In this document: positions 1 through 6,366 of the stretch, one piece after another
Layout: each line of letters begins with the position of its first letter
Numbering within the stretch: the first letter of the stretch is position 1
Assembly: GCA_002439285.1 (NCBI GenBank)
Contig: DJTQ01000051.1
Location: 1 to 10,915 of the forward strand
Origin: Paenibacillaceae bacterium UBA6304
Lineage (GTDB): Bacteria > Bacillota > Bacilli > Paenibacillales > Paenibacillaceae
Direction: 5' to 3'
Length of the DNA: 10,915 nt
Translations under genes and position numbers: made by a program
Notes under the pieces: model-generated
What the model was told of the DNA's origin: nothing
Databases searched by the model: none
Seen by the model: the letters and a program-made list of their open reading frames with translations, nothing else

Positions 1-630
1 CGTCATGATGCCGAAATGATCAGGGAACGCATCCATATCGATGGAGCCGGTTGGCATGTGTCGGACGAAACATTTCCTTGGTTGTCCGCCGTGCAGGATG
101 CAGTTTGGAGCGGACGCAAGCTGGAGATGCGCTACCGGAAATCGGATGGCAGCGCTGAACAACCTGCCCTGCGAACGGTCCACCCGCTCGGGCTGGTCGC
201 CAAACGCAGTGTCTGGTATCTGGTAGCGGAGGAGAACGGCGAGCTGCGGACATTCCGCATATCCCGCATCATAGAAGCCGCAACGCTGGAGCAATCTTTC
301 CAGGGACCGCCTGGCTTCTCCCTAAGCGGATACTGGGAGCAATCTACTGCGGATTTCAAATCCGCCCTGCCCAAGTATCCGGCGCAGATCCGCATCACGG
401 AGCAGCGGATGACCAGGCTGAAGCGGGAGCGCTACGCCAAGCTGGTGCACGCGAGGCCGGAAGGCGGACTAGCGGGCTGGCTGCAGGCGGACATCGAGTT
501 TAACACGCTGGAATCGGCGTGTGAAATATTGCTTGCCTGCGGCCGTGAAGCCGAGGCCCTGCATCCGCCGGAGCTGCGGGACCTTGTCCGCAGCGAAGCG
601 GCAGCTATCTCGGCACTGTACCGCGGATAG
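1..630 (+). CDS. WYL-domain transcriptional regulator, 3' part (YafY/YobV type)
   Basis: The frame is open from base 1 to the stop at 628-630, so the gene begins outside the window; the ATG at 16 is an internal codon. The 209 visible residues match the C-terminal part of YafY/YobV-like regulators, in which an N-terminal DeoR-like helix-turn-helix precedes a WYL ligand-sensing domain. The WYL core is plain: RTVHPLGLV, then the literal Trp-Tyr-Leu at visible residues 72-74, then RTFRISRI. The remaining ~110 residues fit the WYL C-terminal extension. Such proteins are usually DNA-binding repressors or activators that respond to a nucleotide or other small ligand; the target here is unknown. The gene converges on the VTT membrane protein, with only 26 bases between the stop codons. 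The N-terminal DNA-binding domain cannot be seen. Confidence 0.88.
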   Translation, partial: RHDAEMIRERIHIDGAGWHVSDETFPWLSAVQDAVWSGRKLEMRYRKSDGSAEQPALRTVHPLGLVAKRSVWYLVAEENGELRTFRISRIIEAATLEQSFQGPPGFSLSGYWEQSTADFKSALPKYPAQIRITEQRMTRLKRERYAKLVHARPEGGLAGWLQADIEFNTLESACEILLACGREAEALHPPELRDLVRSEAAAISALYRG

Positions 631-656
631 CTGCCGCCTCAATTGATTCGGCGGAT

Positions 657-1265
657 TCAGGCGCTGGCCAGCGCCGTAAAGTAAGCCTGCAGCTTCTTGT
701 TCAGCCACAAGGAAGCTGCAATAAACAGCGCGACGCCGAGAAACTTGGCGGGTTGATCTACAAAATCGGATAAATGAGTCCCGATATAGGACACGCAGAA
801 CACCATGACCCCTTTACCCAAAGTCACCGCCGCCGCAAAAGAGAATACCGGCATCCGCGTCAGCCCCGCGGCCATATTGATGACCACGAAGGGCCCGATC
901 GGCAGCATGCTGAGCAGGAACACGAAGCTGAATCCGTTCTTACGCGCCCATACCATCGCCTTTTGCACCTTGGATTTACCGGCCCAACGCTGTATAATGG
1001 CAGCTCCGGCTGCTCTGCGTATAATCAGAAACGTCAGCAGACTACCGGTTACGAGACCGATCCAAGAATATATAAATCCCAGCCACATCCCATATATGGC
1101 GGCATTTGCGCCGACAATGATAATCGTGGGTAGCGGAGGTATAAATGATTTCAAGAAAGTGAGCAGGATTCCGGGCAAAGGGCCCAGCGACCTAAAGCAC
1201 TCTAAAAACAACTCTATATTTTGTTCCGTAAAATAATCCACAATGCTTAACTCAGCACCAAACAT
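657..1265 (-). CDS. TVP38/TMEM64 family (VTT domain, DedA-like) membrane protein
   Basis: A 202-residue integral membrane protein. Hydrophobic segments lie at roughly residues 30-52, 55-83, 113-134, 140-163 and 174-190. The VTT/SNARE-associated domain is recognised by the re-entrant proline segment FIPPLPTIII (41-50), the glycine-rich helix ending GSLLTFLIIRR (74-84), and the second re-entrant segment LPIGPFVVINMAAG (121-134). Relatives are implicated in lipid scrambling or flipping and envelope homeostasis; the substrate here cannot be told. The ATG at 1265 is preceded by AAAGAGGTG at 1271-1279, which fixes the start. It seems monocistronic, with a TATAAT box about 30 bases upstream. It lies downstream of desR in the same direction but is separated by the fold-back element and its own promoter, so a functional link with membrane fluidity control is only suggestive. 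Confidence 0.85.
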   Translation of the reverse strand: MFGAELSIVDYFTEQNIELFLECFRSLGPLPGILLTFLKSFIPPLPTIIIVGANAAIYGMWLGFIYSWIGLVTGSLLTFLIIRRAAGAAIIQRWAGKSKVQKAMVWARKNGFSFVFLLSMLPIGPFVVINMAAGLTRMPVFSFAAAVTLGKGVMVFCVSYIGTHLSDFVDQPAKFLGVALFIAASLWLNKKLQAYFTALASA

Positions 1266-1294
1266 TCATTCACCTCTTTAATCGGGGTCACTAT

Positions 1295-1300
1295 ATTATA
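1295..1300 (-). promoter_or_regulatory. Candidate -10 box of the VTT membrane protein gene
   Basis: Read leftward, this is a perfect TATAAT, 29 bases upstream of the ATG at 1265 and ahead of the ribosome binding site at 1271-1279. At 17-base spacing the -35 position is only TTAAGG, a weak match to TTGACA. The call rests on the -10 box and its position. Confidence 0.45.
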
Positions 1301-1424
1301 CAAGAGCGTACCAGAAACCTTAAAAGTAATATTCGACAATACTATTATGAATGAAAGATGACCCTCGATTTCGTGATTACCCGCACACAAAAAATGTGGA
1401 AATCTCTACATTTACTCAGCAGAA

Positions 1425-1619
1425 CTATATAAGTTGAACTAAAGAATGCGATGCAGGCAAGGGAGTAAAATGATTCTGAAGAAACGGAGTGGTCGCCTTT
1501 GTTTCCGGATTTCCACCTCGTTTGAATCTATACAATTAAGAAATCTGGAAACGACAGCGATCGTAAGAACATTTTACGTACTTGTCCACTCACCCATTTT
1601 AATAGTTCAACTTATATAG
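1425..1619. repeat. 195-bp fold-back element with 17-bp terminal inverted repeats (MITE-like)
   Basis: The ends are perfect inverted repeats of 17 bases: CTATATAAGTTGAACTA at 1425-1441 and its exact reverse complement at 1603-1619. Nested inside in the same order are a second pair of arms, 1465-1477 with 1566-1577 (12 pairs, one bulged A), and a third pair, 1491-1512 with 1541-1562 (22-base arms, five mismatches of which two are transition-type). The apical loop is 1513-1540. The whole element therefore folds back on itself as one long imperfect hairpin. It contains no plausible reading frame. It stops one base short of the desR stop codon at 1621-1623. Size, palindromic build and intergenic place fit a MITE or similar palindromic repeat. 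The TA-rich ends would allow a TA target duplication but hide it, and no longer target duplication is visible. A structured RNA or distal terminator of desKR is the alternative. Confidence 0.7.
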
Positions 1620-1620
1620 G

Positions 1621-2226
1621 TCATTTATTCCATCCCTTTTCCTTAAATCGCGCAATGGCTTCGATCCGGTTCCCCACCTTCAGCTTTTCTAAGATCGTTG
1701 AAATATAGTTGCGCACGGTCCCCTGGGAGAGGTATAGTTCCTCCGCAACCTCCTTGGTCTTCTTGCCCTCGGCAACAAGCTCCAGCACCTGGATTTCACG
1801 GTTTGTCAGCGGATTCTCGCTATCATCCTCATAGACAAAATCAACAAGCTCCGGGGCATAAATACGGCGGCCCTCCATAATAATGCGAATCGAATGGATT
1901 AACTCCTCAATGGGGCTGTCCTTCAGTAAATAACCGCGCACCCCCGCCTTACGCGCACGTTCAAAATAACCGGGACGCGCAAACGTGGTTAAAATTATGA
2001 TCTTACAGTCGCTATCCAGAAGCGCCTCCGCTGCGTCCAAACCGGTTTGGATCGGCATTTCGATATCCATAATGCAAATATCCGGTTGCAACTCAATCAC
2101 CAGCTTAATCGCTTCCTCGCCGTTCCTGGCGACACCTACTACTTCAAAATCATCCTCCATGTTTAACAGGGATTGCATAGCACCGAGTAGCATCCCCTGA
2201 TCTTCCGCTATCACAATTCGGATCAT
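1621..2226 (-). CDS. desR: DesR, response regulator of the desaturase thermosensor
   Basis: A 201-residue NarL/LuxR-type response regulator very close in sequence to B. subtilis DesR (199 residues). The receiver domain (about 1-120) shows the acidic pair E8-D9, phospho-acceptor D54 in CIMDIEMP, T80 in IILTTFARPGYF, and K102 in GYLLKD. The LuxR helix-turn-helix lies at about 136-190, with NPLTNREIQVLEL and GTVRNYISTILEKL. Phosphorylation by DesK should let it bind the des promoter and switch on the desaturase. The gene follows desK after 17 bases, and AAAAGGGGGGAAG just before the ATG is a strong Shine-Dalgarno site, so desK and desR are surely co-transcribed. The fold-back repeat begins directly behind its stop codon; no ordinary U-tract terminator is seen. 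Confidence 0.95.
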   Translation of the reverse strand: MIRIVIAEDQGMLLGAMQSLLNMEDDFEVVGVARNGEEAIKLVIELQPDICIMDIEMPIQTGLDAAEALLDSDCKIIILTTFARPGYFERARKAGVRGYLLKDSPIEELIHSIRIIMEGRRIYAPELVDFVYEDDSENPLTNREIQVLELVAEGKKTKEVAEELYLSQGTVRNYISTILEKLKVGNRIEAIARFKEKGWNK

Positions 2227-2243
2227 GTTGTCTTCCCCCCTTT

Positions 2244-3383
2244 TTATTGATTAGTTTGATTAGTAATCGTAACCGGGACAGAAATTATCAGGGTCGTACC
2301 TTTGTCGCTCTTCATATGAAACGAACCGTTTATAAAATCAATTCGTTCCTGTATCCCTTTCAAGCCGTGGCCGCCTTCAAATCGTCTAGAACTTGGAAAA
2401 CCGATGCCGTTATCATGAATCGTCAATTTAAACATTTCATCGCTTTGATAAAAACTTATGCGACAAATCGTTGCCCGGCTATGCTTCACGATATTGGTTA
2501 CTGCTTCTTTTAAGCACATACTGACGACATTTTCAGCAAAAACCGGCATATGAATCTCACGGGTATCTCCGTTCAAACGAAGTTTAATCTGCGCTGCCTT
2601 TAATATTTGTTCTACACGGTACAGTTCATCCGCAAGATGTACCGCACGTATATCCGCTACCAACTCACGAACTTCTTTGAGAGCTGTACTCGCCGTTTGG
2701 CGAATATCCTTGATTTCTTGGATGGCCTGTTGCGGGTTATTCTCTACTAAGCGTGTCGCCAAATCACTTTTCAAGCCAATCATGGATAGCTTCTGACCCA
2801 GCGTATCATGCAAATCGCGTGCAATACGTTGGCGTTCCTCATGCACCGTCAGCTCGGAAATTCGCTCGTTTGCGGTTACAAGCTCTCCCTCCAGATTCTC
2901 GCGTTTCGACTTGGAATATAGTGCAAAGGGCACTAAGACTACACCTAGAGCAGTAACGATTATGAAAGGCGTTTGGGATATAAACAGATCCAGGAAGAAG
3001 AAATAGCCCACCTCGATGGTGACGATCGTAAACAGGATATTCAAGCCATACATGACATAAAAGCCGACTGCCTTCTTAAAATTGAAACCAATCAAAATCG
3101 CCGTAAACAAAACAAAATAAACATAACCAAAAGAAAGTGTCATTAAGATATTCAGCACCATTTGGAGGCTAATCCACATGTACTTCAAGCCCGTTCGCGC
3201 ATTGAACGAGAAATAGTAACTTAGAAAATAAAGGACAATCAGCAATATCGCTATGCTAATGAGCCACAATGAAAACGAGTGGATAATATGGATAATAAAG
3301 TAGAAGGGCATGATACAGACGATGATCCACAGATAAATACTTAGCATCGGACTTTTAGGAAAGATACTGTACCACTTTTGCAT
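2244..3383 (-). CDS. desK: DesK, membrane thermosensor histidine kinase
   Basis: A 379-residue sensor kinase that aligns along its length with B. subtilis DesK (370 residues). The N-terminal ~155 residues are strongly hydrophobic and form five or six membrane segments, which in DesK sense membrane thickness. A linker helix (about 158-180) leads into the HisKA_3 dimerisation domain, with phospho-acceptor H192 in RIARDLHDTLGQKLS. The HATPase domain shows the N box KEAVTNIVKHS (E293, N297), DNGIGF (324-329) and the glycine-rich GHGLKGIQERI (338-348). It should phosphorylate DesR when lipids become ordered and act as a phosphatase when they are fluid. Lys10 and Trp19 near the membrane edge match the B. 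subtilis numbering, but Asn12 of the reported 'sunken buoy' motif appears as Pro12. GAGG lies 8 bases before the ATG. Transcription probably starts from a TATAAT at 3418-3423. Confidence 0.94.
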   Translation of the reverse strand: MQKWYSIFPKSPMLSIYLWIIVCIMPFYFIIHIIHSFSLWLISIAILLIVLYFLSYYFSFNARTGLKYMWISLQMVLNILMTLSFGYVYFVLFTAILIGFNFKKAVGFYVMYGLNILFTIVTIEVGYFFFLDLFISQTPFIIVTALGVVLVPFALYSKSKRENLEGELVTANERISELTVHEERQRIARDLHDTLGQKLSMIGLKSDLATRLVENNPQQAIQEIKDIRQTASTALKEVRELVADIRAVHLADELYRVEQILKAAQIKLRLNGDTREIHMPVFAENVVSMCLKEAVTNIVKHSRATICRISFYQSDEMFKLTIHDNGIGFPSSRRFEGGHGLKGIQERIDFINGSFHMKSDKGTTLIISVPVTITNQTNQ

Positions 3384-3417
3384 AACAGCCTCGATTCTCT
3401 TGTTCGCTTTTTCAATT

Positions 3418-3423
3418 ATTATA
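3418..3423 (-). promoter_or_regulatory. Candidate -10 box for desKR
   Basis: Read leftward, this is TATAAT, 34 bases ahead of the desK ATG and partly inside the U-tract of the des terminator. A terminator here means desKR needs its own promoter or read-through. The -35 at 17-base spacing (TAGGTA) is poor and would lie in the terminator stem, so the call is tentative. Confidence 0.35.
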
Positions 3424-3461
3424 ACAAAAAGGGCACCTCTTACCTATTAAGAGGCACCCTT
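3421..3461 (-). terminator. Intrinsic terminator of des
   Basis: Read leftward, the arms are AAGGGTGCCTCTTA and TAAGAGGTGCCCTT (14 pairs, including two adjacent U-G/G-U wobbles) around a 5-base loop at 3443-3447. The run TTTTTGTT follows at once. Read rightward, the two wobble positions become C/A mismatches and there is no T-run, so it works only for leftward transcription. It starts nine bases after the des stop codon and separates des from desKR. Confidence 0.9.
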
Positions 3462-3469
3462 CCAATAAG

Positions 3470-4513
3470 CTAGCTATATTTTTTGGCTAATACCACTTTA
3501 CTGCGCGTCACTTCTAATTTTGCCGCTTCTTTAAACGTTACAAATTTATGCCGTTCAGGATCATAAAGCTTATACCGGATCGACTCTAAACTCGTCTTTA
3601 GCGTGATGGTGGTTGCTTGTTGTAATGGCGGAATCGACTCATGGGCATCTTCCAGCTTATAGTTCGGTATCCGGGGTGACAAATGGTGAACATGGTGGAA
3701 GCCAATGTTACCCGTTACCCATTGCAATAATTTTGGCAGCTTATAATAGGAACTACCCTCAACGGCTGCTTTTACATAATCCCACTTCGCATTGTGCTCG
3801 AAATAAGAATCCTCGTACGTGTGCTGAATATAGAATAGCCAAATCCCCATCGAACCAGCGATCAATAACGTTAGACCATGCACAAGTAAGAAGGCAGTCC
3901 AGCCAAATACCAGAATAAGTGCTGTACAGATTACCAACAAGGCGATATTTGAAAAATAAGTATTCAACCGCTCTTTGGTACGCACCTCATTACGGTTAAA
4001 CCGATTTAATACCAGCACCATGAATAGAGGACCTAATCCAAACATCACCAGCGGATTACGGTATAAACGGTACCCTAAACGACCAAGCTTCGATTTGGCT
4101 AAATACTCATCCACGGTCAACATATCGATATCGCCGATCCCGCGCTTATCTAAGTTCGAGCTTGTTGCATGATGAAGCGCATGCTCGCGTTTCCACTTCT
4201 CGTAGGGGAAGGAAGTCAGGATCCCCGTAATATTTCCGACAATATCGTTTGCTTTCTTGCTCTTGAAAAATGATCCGTGCGTGCAATCATGGAAAATAAT
4301 AAACGTACGTACAACGAAGCCTGATGCAATAACGCTACATAATACGGTGTACCATGGTGAATACGGTAATACCGCATAACCAGCTCCCCAAATGAGTAAC
4401 AACGGGAGAAGGGTATTGATGATTTGGTTAATACTGATTCGAATATCAGATTTGGCAAACGGTGCAACATCACTATGCAACTGCTTTGTCTTGTCTGCTT
4501 CTGTCTTAATCAA
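3470..4513 (-). CDS. des: Acyl-lipid (phospholipid) desaturase Des
   Basis: A membrane di-iron fatty acid desaturase, closely like B. subtilis Des (352 residues), which makes delta-5 double bonds in phospholipid acyl chains at low temperature. Numbered from the TTG start (347 residues), the three histidine boxes are HDCTH (75-79), HALHH (111-115) and HHVHH (273-277). The extra metal-ligand type His in YIQHTYED is H231. Hydrophobic pairs surround these. The longest frame begins at an ATG at 4552, but that codon has no Shine-Dalgarno site and lies in the predicted -10 box. The TTG at 4513 follows AAAGTGGGA by seven bases, and from it the KQL near residue 10 lines up with the same residues near the N-terminus of the Bacillus enzyme. 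The TTG is therefore preferred, though not proved. It has its own terminator and sits upstream of desKR, as in Bacillus. Confidence 0.93.
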   Translation of the reverse strand: MIKTEADKTKQLHSDVAPFAKSDIRISINQIINTLLPLLLIWGAGYAVLPYSPWYTVLCSVIASGFVVRTFIIFHDCTHGSFFKSKKANDIVGNITGILTSFPYEKWKREHALHHATSSNLDKRGIGDIDMLTVDEYLAKSKLGRLGYRLYRNPLVMFGLGPLFMVLVLNRFNRNEVRTKERLNTYFSNIALLVICTALILVFGWTAFLLVHGLTLLIAGSMGIWLFYIQHTYEDSYFEHNAKWDYVKAAVEGSSYYKLPKLLQWVTGNIGFHHVHHLSPRIPNYKLEDAHESIPPLQQATTITLKTSLESIRYKLYDPERHKFVTFKEAAKLEVTRSKVVLAKKYS

Positions 4514-4547
4514 TATAAATTCCCACTTTCTCTGAGCTTCTATATTT

Positions 4548-4553
4548 ATCATA
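4548..4553 (-). promoter_or_regulatory. Candidate -10 box of the des promoter
   Basis: Read leftward, this is TATGAT (five of six matches), about 35 bases before the TTG start of des. No good -35 hexamer is found at normal spacing, which is what one expects of a promoter that depends on an activator such as DesR. Confidence 0.4.
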
Positions 4554-4600
4554 TAAAAGTCCAGAAATCAGGGGTACTCTCAAACATCATTATTTTAACG

Positions 4601-4612
4601 TGACATTTGTCA
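4601..4612 (-). promoter_or_regulatory. Candidate DesR operator upstream of des
   Basis: TGACA-N2-TGTCA is a perfect five-base inverted repeat in the des upstream region. Its centre lies about 65 bases before the start of transcription predicted from the TATGAT box. DesR of B. subtilis binds roughly between -28 and -77, so position and symmetry agree. A degenerate second half-site may follow (AATGATGTTTGA, read leftward at about 4579-4590). The assignment to DesR is inference. Confidence 0.5.
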
Positions 4613-4623
4613 TATAACCGGCA

Positions 4624-4863
4624 TCACGGGGAGCTCATTTTCCTTATCCGCTGTTCGAGAATTTCCTGCCTCTCAAGCACATCTAACAACATGTCATGAA
4701 GAGTCTCCAGAGTCACCCCGTCCTCCTGTGCCCCTTTCGCAGCTTGCAGTCCCTGCTCTTGTTTGCTTAGGTGCCGTGCCCGAATCTCCTCCGATCTGAT
4801 CCTTAGCGGGTCAGCCGGAATATGAAAATGAGGCGTTTGTTTCATCGGCTTCTTAGTTGCCAT
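4624..4863 (-). CDS. Small hypothetical tail-operon protein with predicted C-terminal coiled coil
   Basis: A 79-residue charged protein, last gene of the tail operon. I do not recognise the family. The N-terminal 25 residues are basic and proline-rich. Residues 27-45 are Glu/Gln/Lys/Arg-rich. Residues 50-76 (TLETLHDMLLDVLERQEILEQRIRKM, in pieces) have the leucine/isoleucine spacing of an amphipathic helix or coiled coil. There is no signal peptide and no membrane segment, so it is not an obvious holin. The ATG at 4863 overlaps the preceding gene by 11 bases and has AAGGTGGT upstream, which supports real, coupled translation. Small proteins at this place in xkd-like clusters are often assembly or attachment accessories, but nothing in the sequence fixes a role. 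Confidence 0.6.
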   Translation of the reverse strand: MATKKPMKQTPHFHIPADPLRIRSEEIRARHLSKQEQGLQAAKGAQEDGVTLETLHDMLLDVLERQEILEQRIRKMSSP

Positions 4864-5293
4864 CCGTAACCACCACCTTCAGCTCGCTATTCCGGTCCAG
4901 GCCTGCAGTCTTCATCACAAATTGCCCCGGCTCGCTGCTGCTGATCGTGATCTCCGCAGTGCCCTTAGACAATTTCAGACTTTGCCGCATTCCGTTCAGT
5001 TCGACCGCCAAGTCCTCATTGTACGATTTCTGTATCTTCCCCTGCCAGTCGGTCACGGTGACCTGGACCGTCAGCACATCTTCGCCATCCGGCTTGATGG
5101 CCGGTTTATCGGCCTCTATCACGGCAAATAACCCTTGAAAACTACCATCGATATACCTGGTGTGCATCAGTCTGCGATCCTGATATTGCTCTTCGCTAAT
5201 CGGAATCAGATGATCATGCTTAACCTCTCCGGCCAGCTCGCTGAGCGCGAATACACGGCCTTCTTCATCGATTTGCGCATAGTAATTAGGCAA
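4853..5293 (-). CDS. Tail accessory protein with Ig-like C-terminal domain
   Basis: A 146-residue protein read from a TTG start. TTG is chosen because GGGAGGTGATCGAG lies directly upstream and the first residues (MPNYYAQIDEEGRVFAL) look like the beginning of small proteins that often follow tail fibre genes. Those proteins report a short 'YAQID...' strand region and later an 'R.YIDG.F' turn, seen here at about 46-52. Residues ~63-145 resemble a bacterial Ig-like (Big/invasin-type) sandwich: DVLTVQVTVTDWQGK, then AEITISSSEPGQFVMKTAG. Ig-like domains on phage tails commonly give weak adhesion to cell surface sugars. The gene overlaps the tail fibre gene by 8 bases. It is likely a fibre-associated or tail-tip protein; an assembly chaperone is the alternative. 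Confidence 0.65.
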   Translation of the reverse strand: MPNYYAQIDEEGRVFALSELAGEVKHDHLIPISEEQYQDRRLMHTRYIDGSFQGLFAVIEADKPAIKPDGEDVLTVQVTVTDWQGKIQKSYNEDLAVELNGMRQSLKLSKGTAEITISSSEPGQFVMKTAGLDRNSELKVVVTDGN

Positions 5294-6338
5294 ACTCGAT
5301 CACCTCCCAGGAAATCTCGGCATAGGCCTCATAGAAGCCCTCCATAAAATTAAACCGCACTACGTTATTCCCGACGAGCCTGGCGCAAACCGAACCGTCC
5401 ATCAAGGGCGAGGTTTGAAACCAATGGGACAGCCCGGACGTGCTCATATTTACAAAGGTTTTCTGCGGGTTCACCGGAGTGATCACCACATCTCTAATTA
5501 AAGTTCCGTTCCCGTTCGGATGAAAATACGAGATGCTGGTCGCCCCGCGCTGTACGCTTTTAATCCCCACGCCTTTCCACCCCGATCCATCATGAAATTG
5601 CAGCAACCCTTGCTCCAGTCGAAGGTCGGGGCTGCTCTCCTGTGAAGCTCTGCTGAATACACCGAAGCCGGCGATAATGGCATTTCCCGTTTGATCATTC
5701 GGGGCCGTGACCGTCAATCGGACATAAGATCCGCTCATTGCCTGATCGAACGGGTGATACCTCGGAAATTCCTCGGTACCGCTGCGCGTATAGGAATAGG
5801 CTCTGCGCCAATTAATATTATCGCTGCTCACATCCACATAGAAGCCCTTGGGATCGGAGTTCCAGCCTCTTTCAAAGCTGACCCCCTCCATATCGGCATA
5901 TTCCGCTCCCAGCGCCACGGTCATGGATTGGGGAAATAAAATGTAGGCCGAGTAGAGAGCCCAGAAGTTATCGTTCAGCCCGCTCTGATAATACGGTATT
6001 GTTGGCAGTCCGCTAAGCTGGCCGGCCGTCACCGTAACCTTTTTGTATTTGGCGATATTTCCGCTGATTCGGCCGGACTTCAAATGCCGGCGGCATAGCA
6101 CGGCGCGAGCCACTTTCTCTCCGGTAACGGCAGTCGATGCGATTTTATCGGTCGTCACCGCTCCCCCGGCGATTCCCTCGCTCCGGATCTGCGGCGCATC
6201 ACCCGCCTTCCCCGTATGGCGATGGCCGCTCGTGCCGTGGAATAGCGCGTCGGTAGCCTCAATATTCTCATTCTGCGCGATTCTTCTGACGGTGTCGGAA
6301 GGCTCAAACGTTGTTAACCCGGTAGGTAGTTTAGGCAT
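5286..6338 (-). CDS. Phage tail fibre / receptor-binding protein with discoidin-like region
   Basis: A 350-residue fibre-type protein. The N-terminus (1-75) is the attachment segment common to Gram-positive phage fibres: a Gly-His-x-His motif in SGHRHTGKAGDAPQI (37-51), then GGAVTTDKIASTAVTGEK (58-75). Residues ~98-232 look like a jelly-roll of F5/8 type C (discoidin/CBM32) kind, with FYVDVSSDNINWRRAYSY (166-183) and GSYVRLTVTAP (203-213) ending in AGFGVFSR (223-230). The last ~90 residues, ending in ISWEVIEF, match the C-terminal repeat type seen in Paenibacillus-like tail proteins. A role in recognising cell wall polymers is inferred. The ATG at 6338 has AAGGGGGAG nine bases or so upstream, and the 28-base gap behind xkdU is the largest in the operon. 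Confidence 0.8.
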   Translation of the reverse strand: MPKLPTGLTTFEPSDTVRRIAQNENIEATDALFHGTSGHRHTGKAGDAPQIRSEGIAGGAVTTDKIASTAVTGEKVARAVLCRRHLKSGRISGNIAKYKKVTVTAGQLSGLPTIPYYQSGLNDNFWALYSAYILFPQSMTVALGAEYADMEGVSFERGWNSDPKGFYVDVSSDNINWRRAYSYTRSGTEEFPRYHPFDQAMSGSYVRLTVTAPNDQTGNAIIAGFGVFSRASQESSPDLRLEQGLLQFHDGSGWKGVGIKSVQRGATSISYFHPNGNGTLIRDVVITPVNPQKTFVNMSTSGLSHWFQTSPLMDGSVCARLVGNNVVRFNFMEGFYEAYAEISWEVIEFA

Positions 6339-6366
6339 CGTGCTCCCCCTTTCTAATTACATGTAG

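Larger units (their letters stand above)
1266..1620. other. Intergenic region between desR and the VTT gene
   Basis: This 355-base gap contains the ribosome binding site and -10 box of the VTT gene at its left end and the fold-back element over its right half. The stretch 1301-1424 between them is AT-rich and shows no gene. A small CACA/TGTG inverted repeat near 1385-1399 is too short to interpret. Confidence 0.7.

Noticed and set aside
634..654. CCGCC/GGCGG hairpin between the convergent WYL and VTT genes
   Set aside because: Only five pairs around an 11-base loop and no T-run on either side; not enough to call a bidirectional terminator.
774..1236. Two rightward frames opposite the VTT membrane protein gene
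   Set aside because: Antisense to a well-supported membrane protein with good ribosome binding site; sequences show no recognisable domain.
1425..1619. Fold-back element as phage attachment site, CRISPR unit or insertion sequence
   Set aside because: No direct repeats with spacers, no transposase or integrase frame, and it is far from the tail module; a non-coding palindromic repeat explains it better.
4596..4627. CGTGA ... TCACG as terminator of the tail operon
   Set aside because: Five-pair stem with a 20-base loop and no proper U-tract; it also overlaps the better explained TGACA/TGTCA operator candidate.
5286..6338. Possible frameshift in the fibre around the Cys-Arg-Arg-His segment
   Set aside because: The unusual VARAVLCRRHLKSGR segment is flanked on both sides by good family-like sequence in the same frame, so no frameshift is needed.
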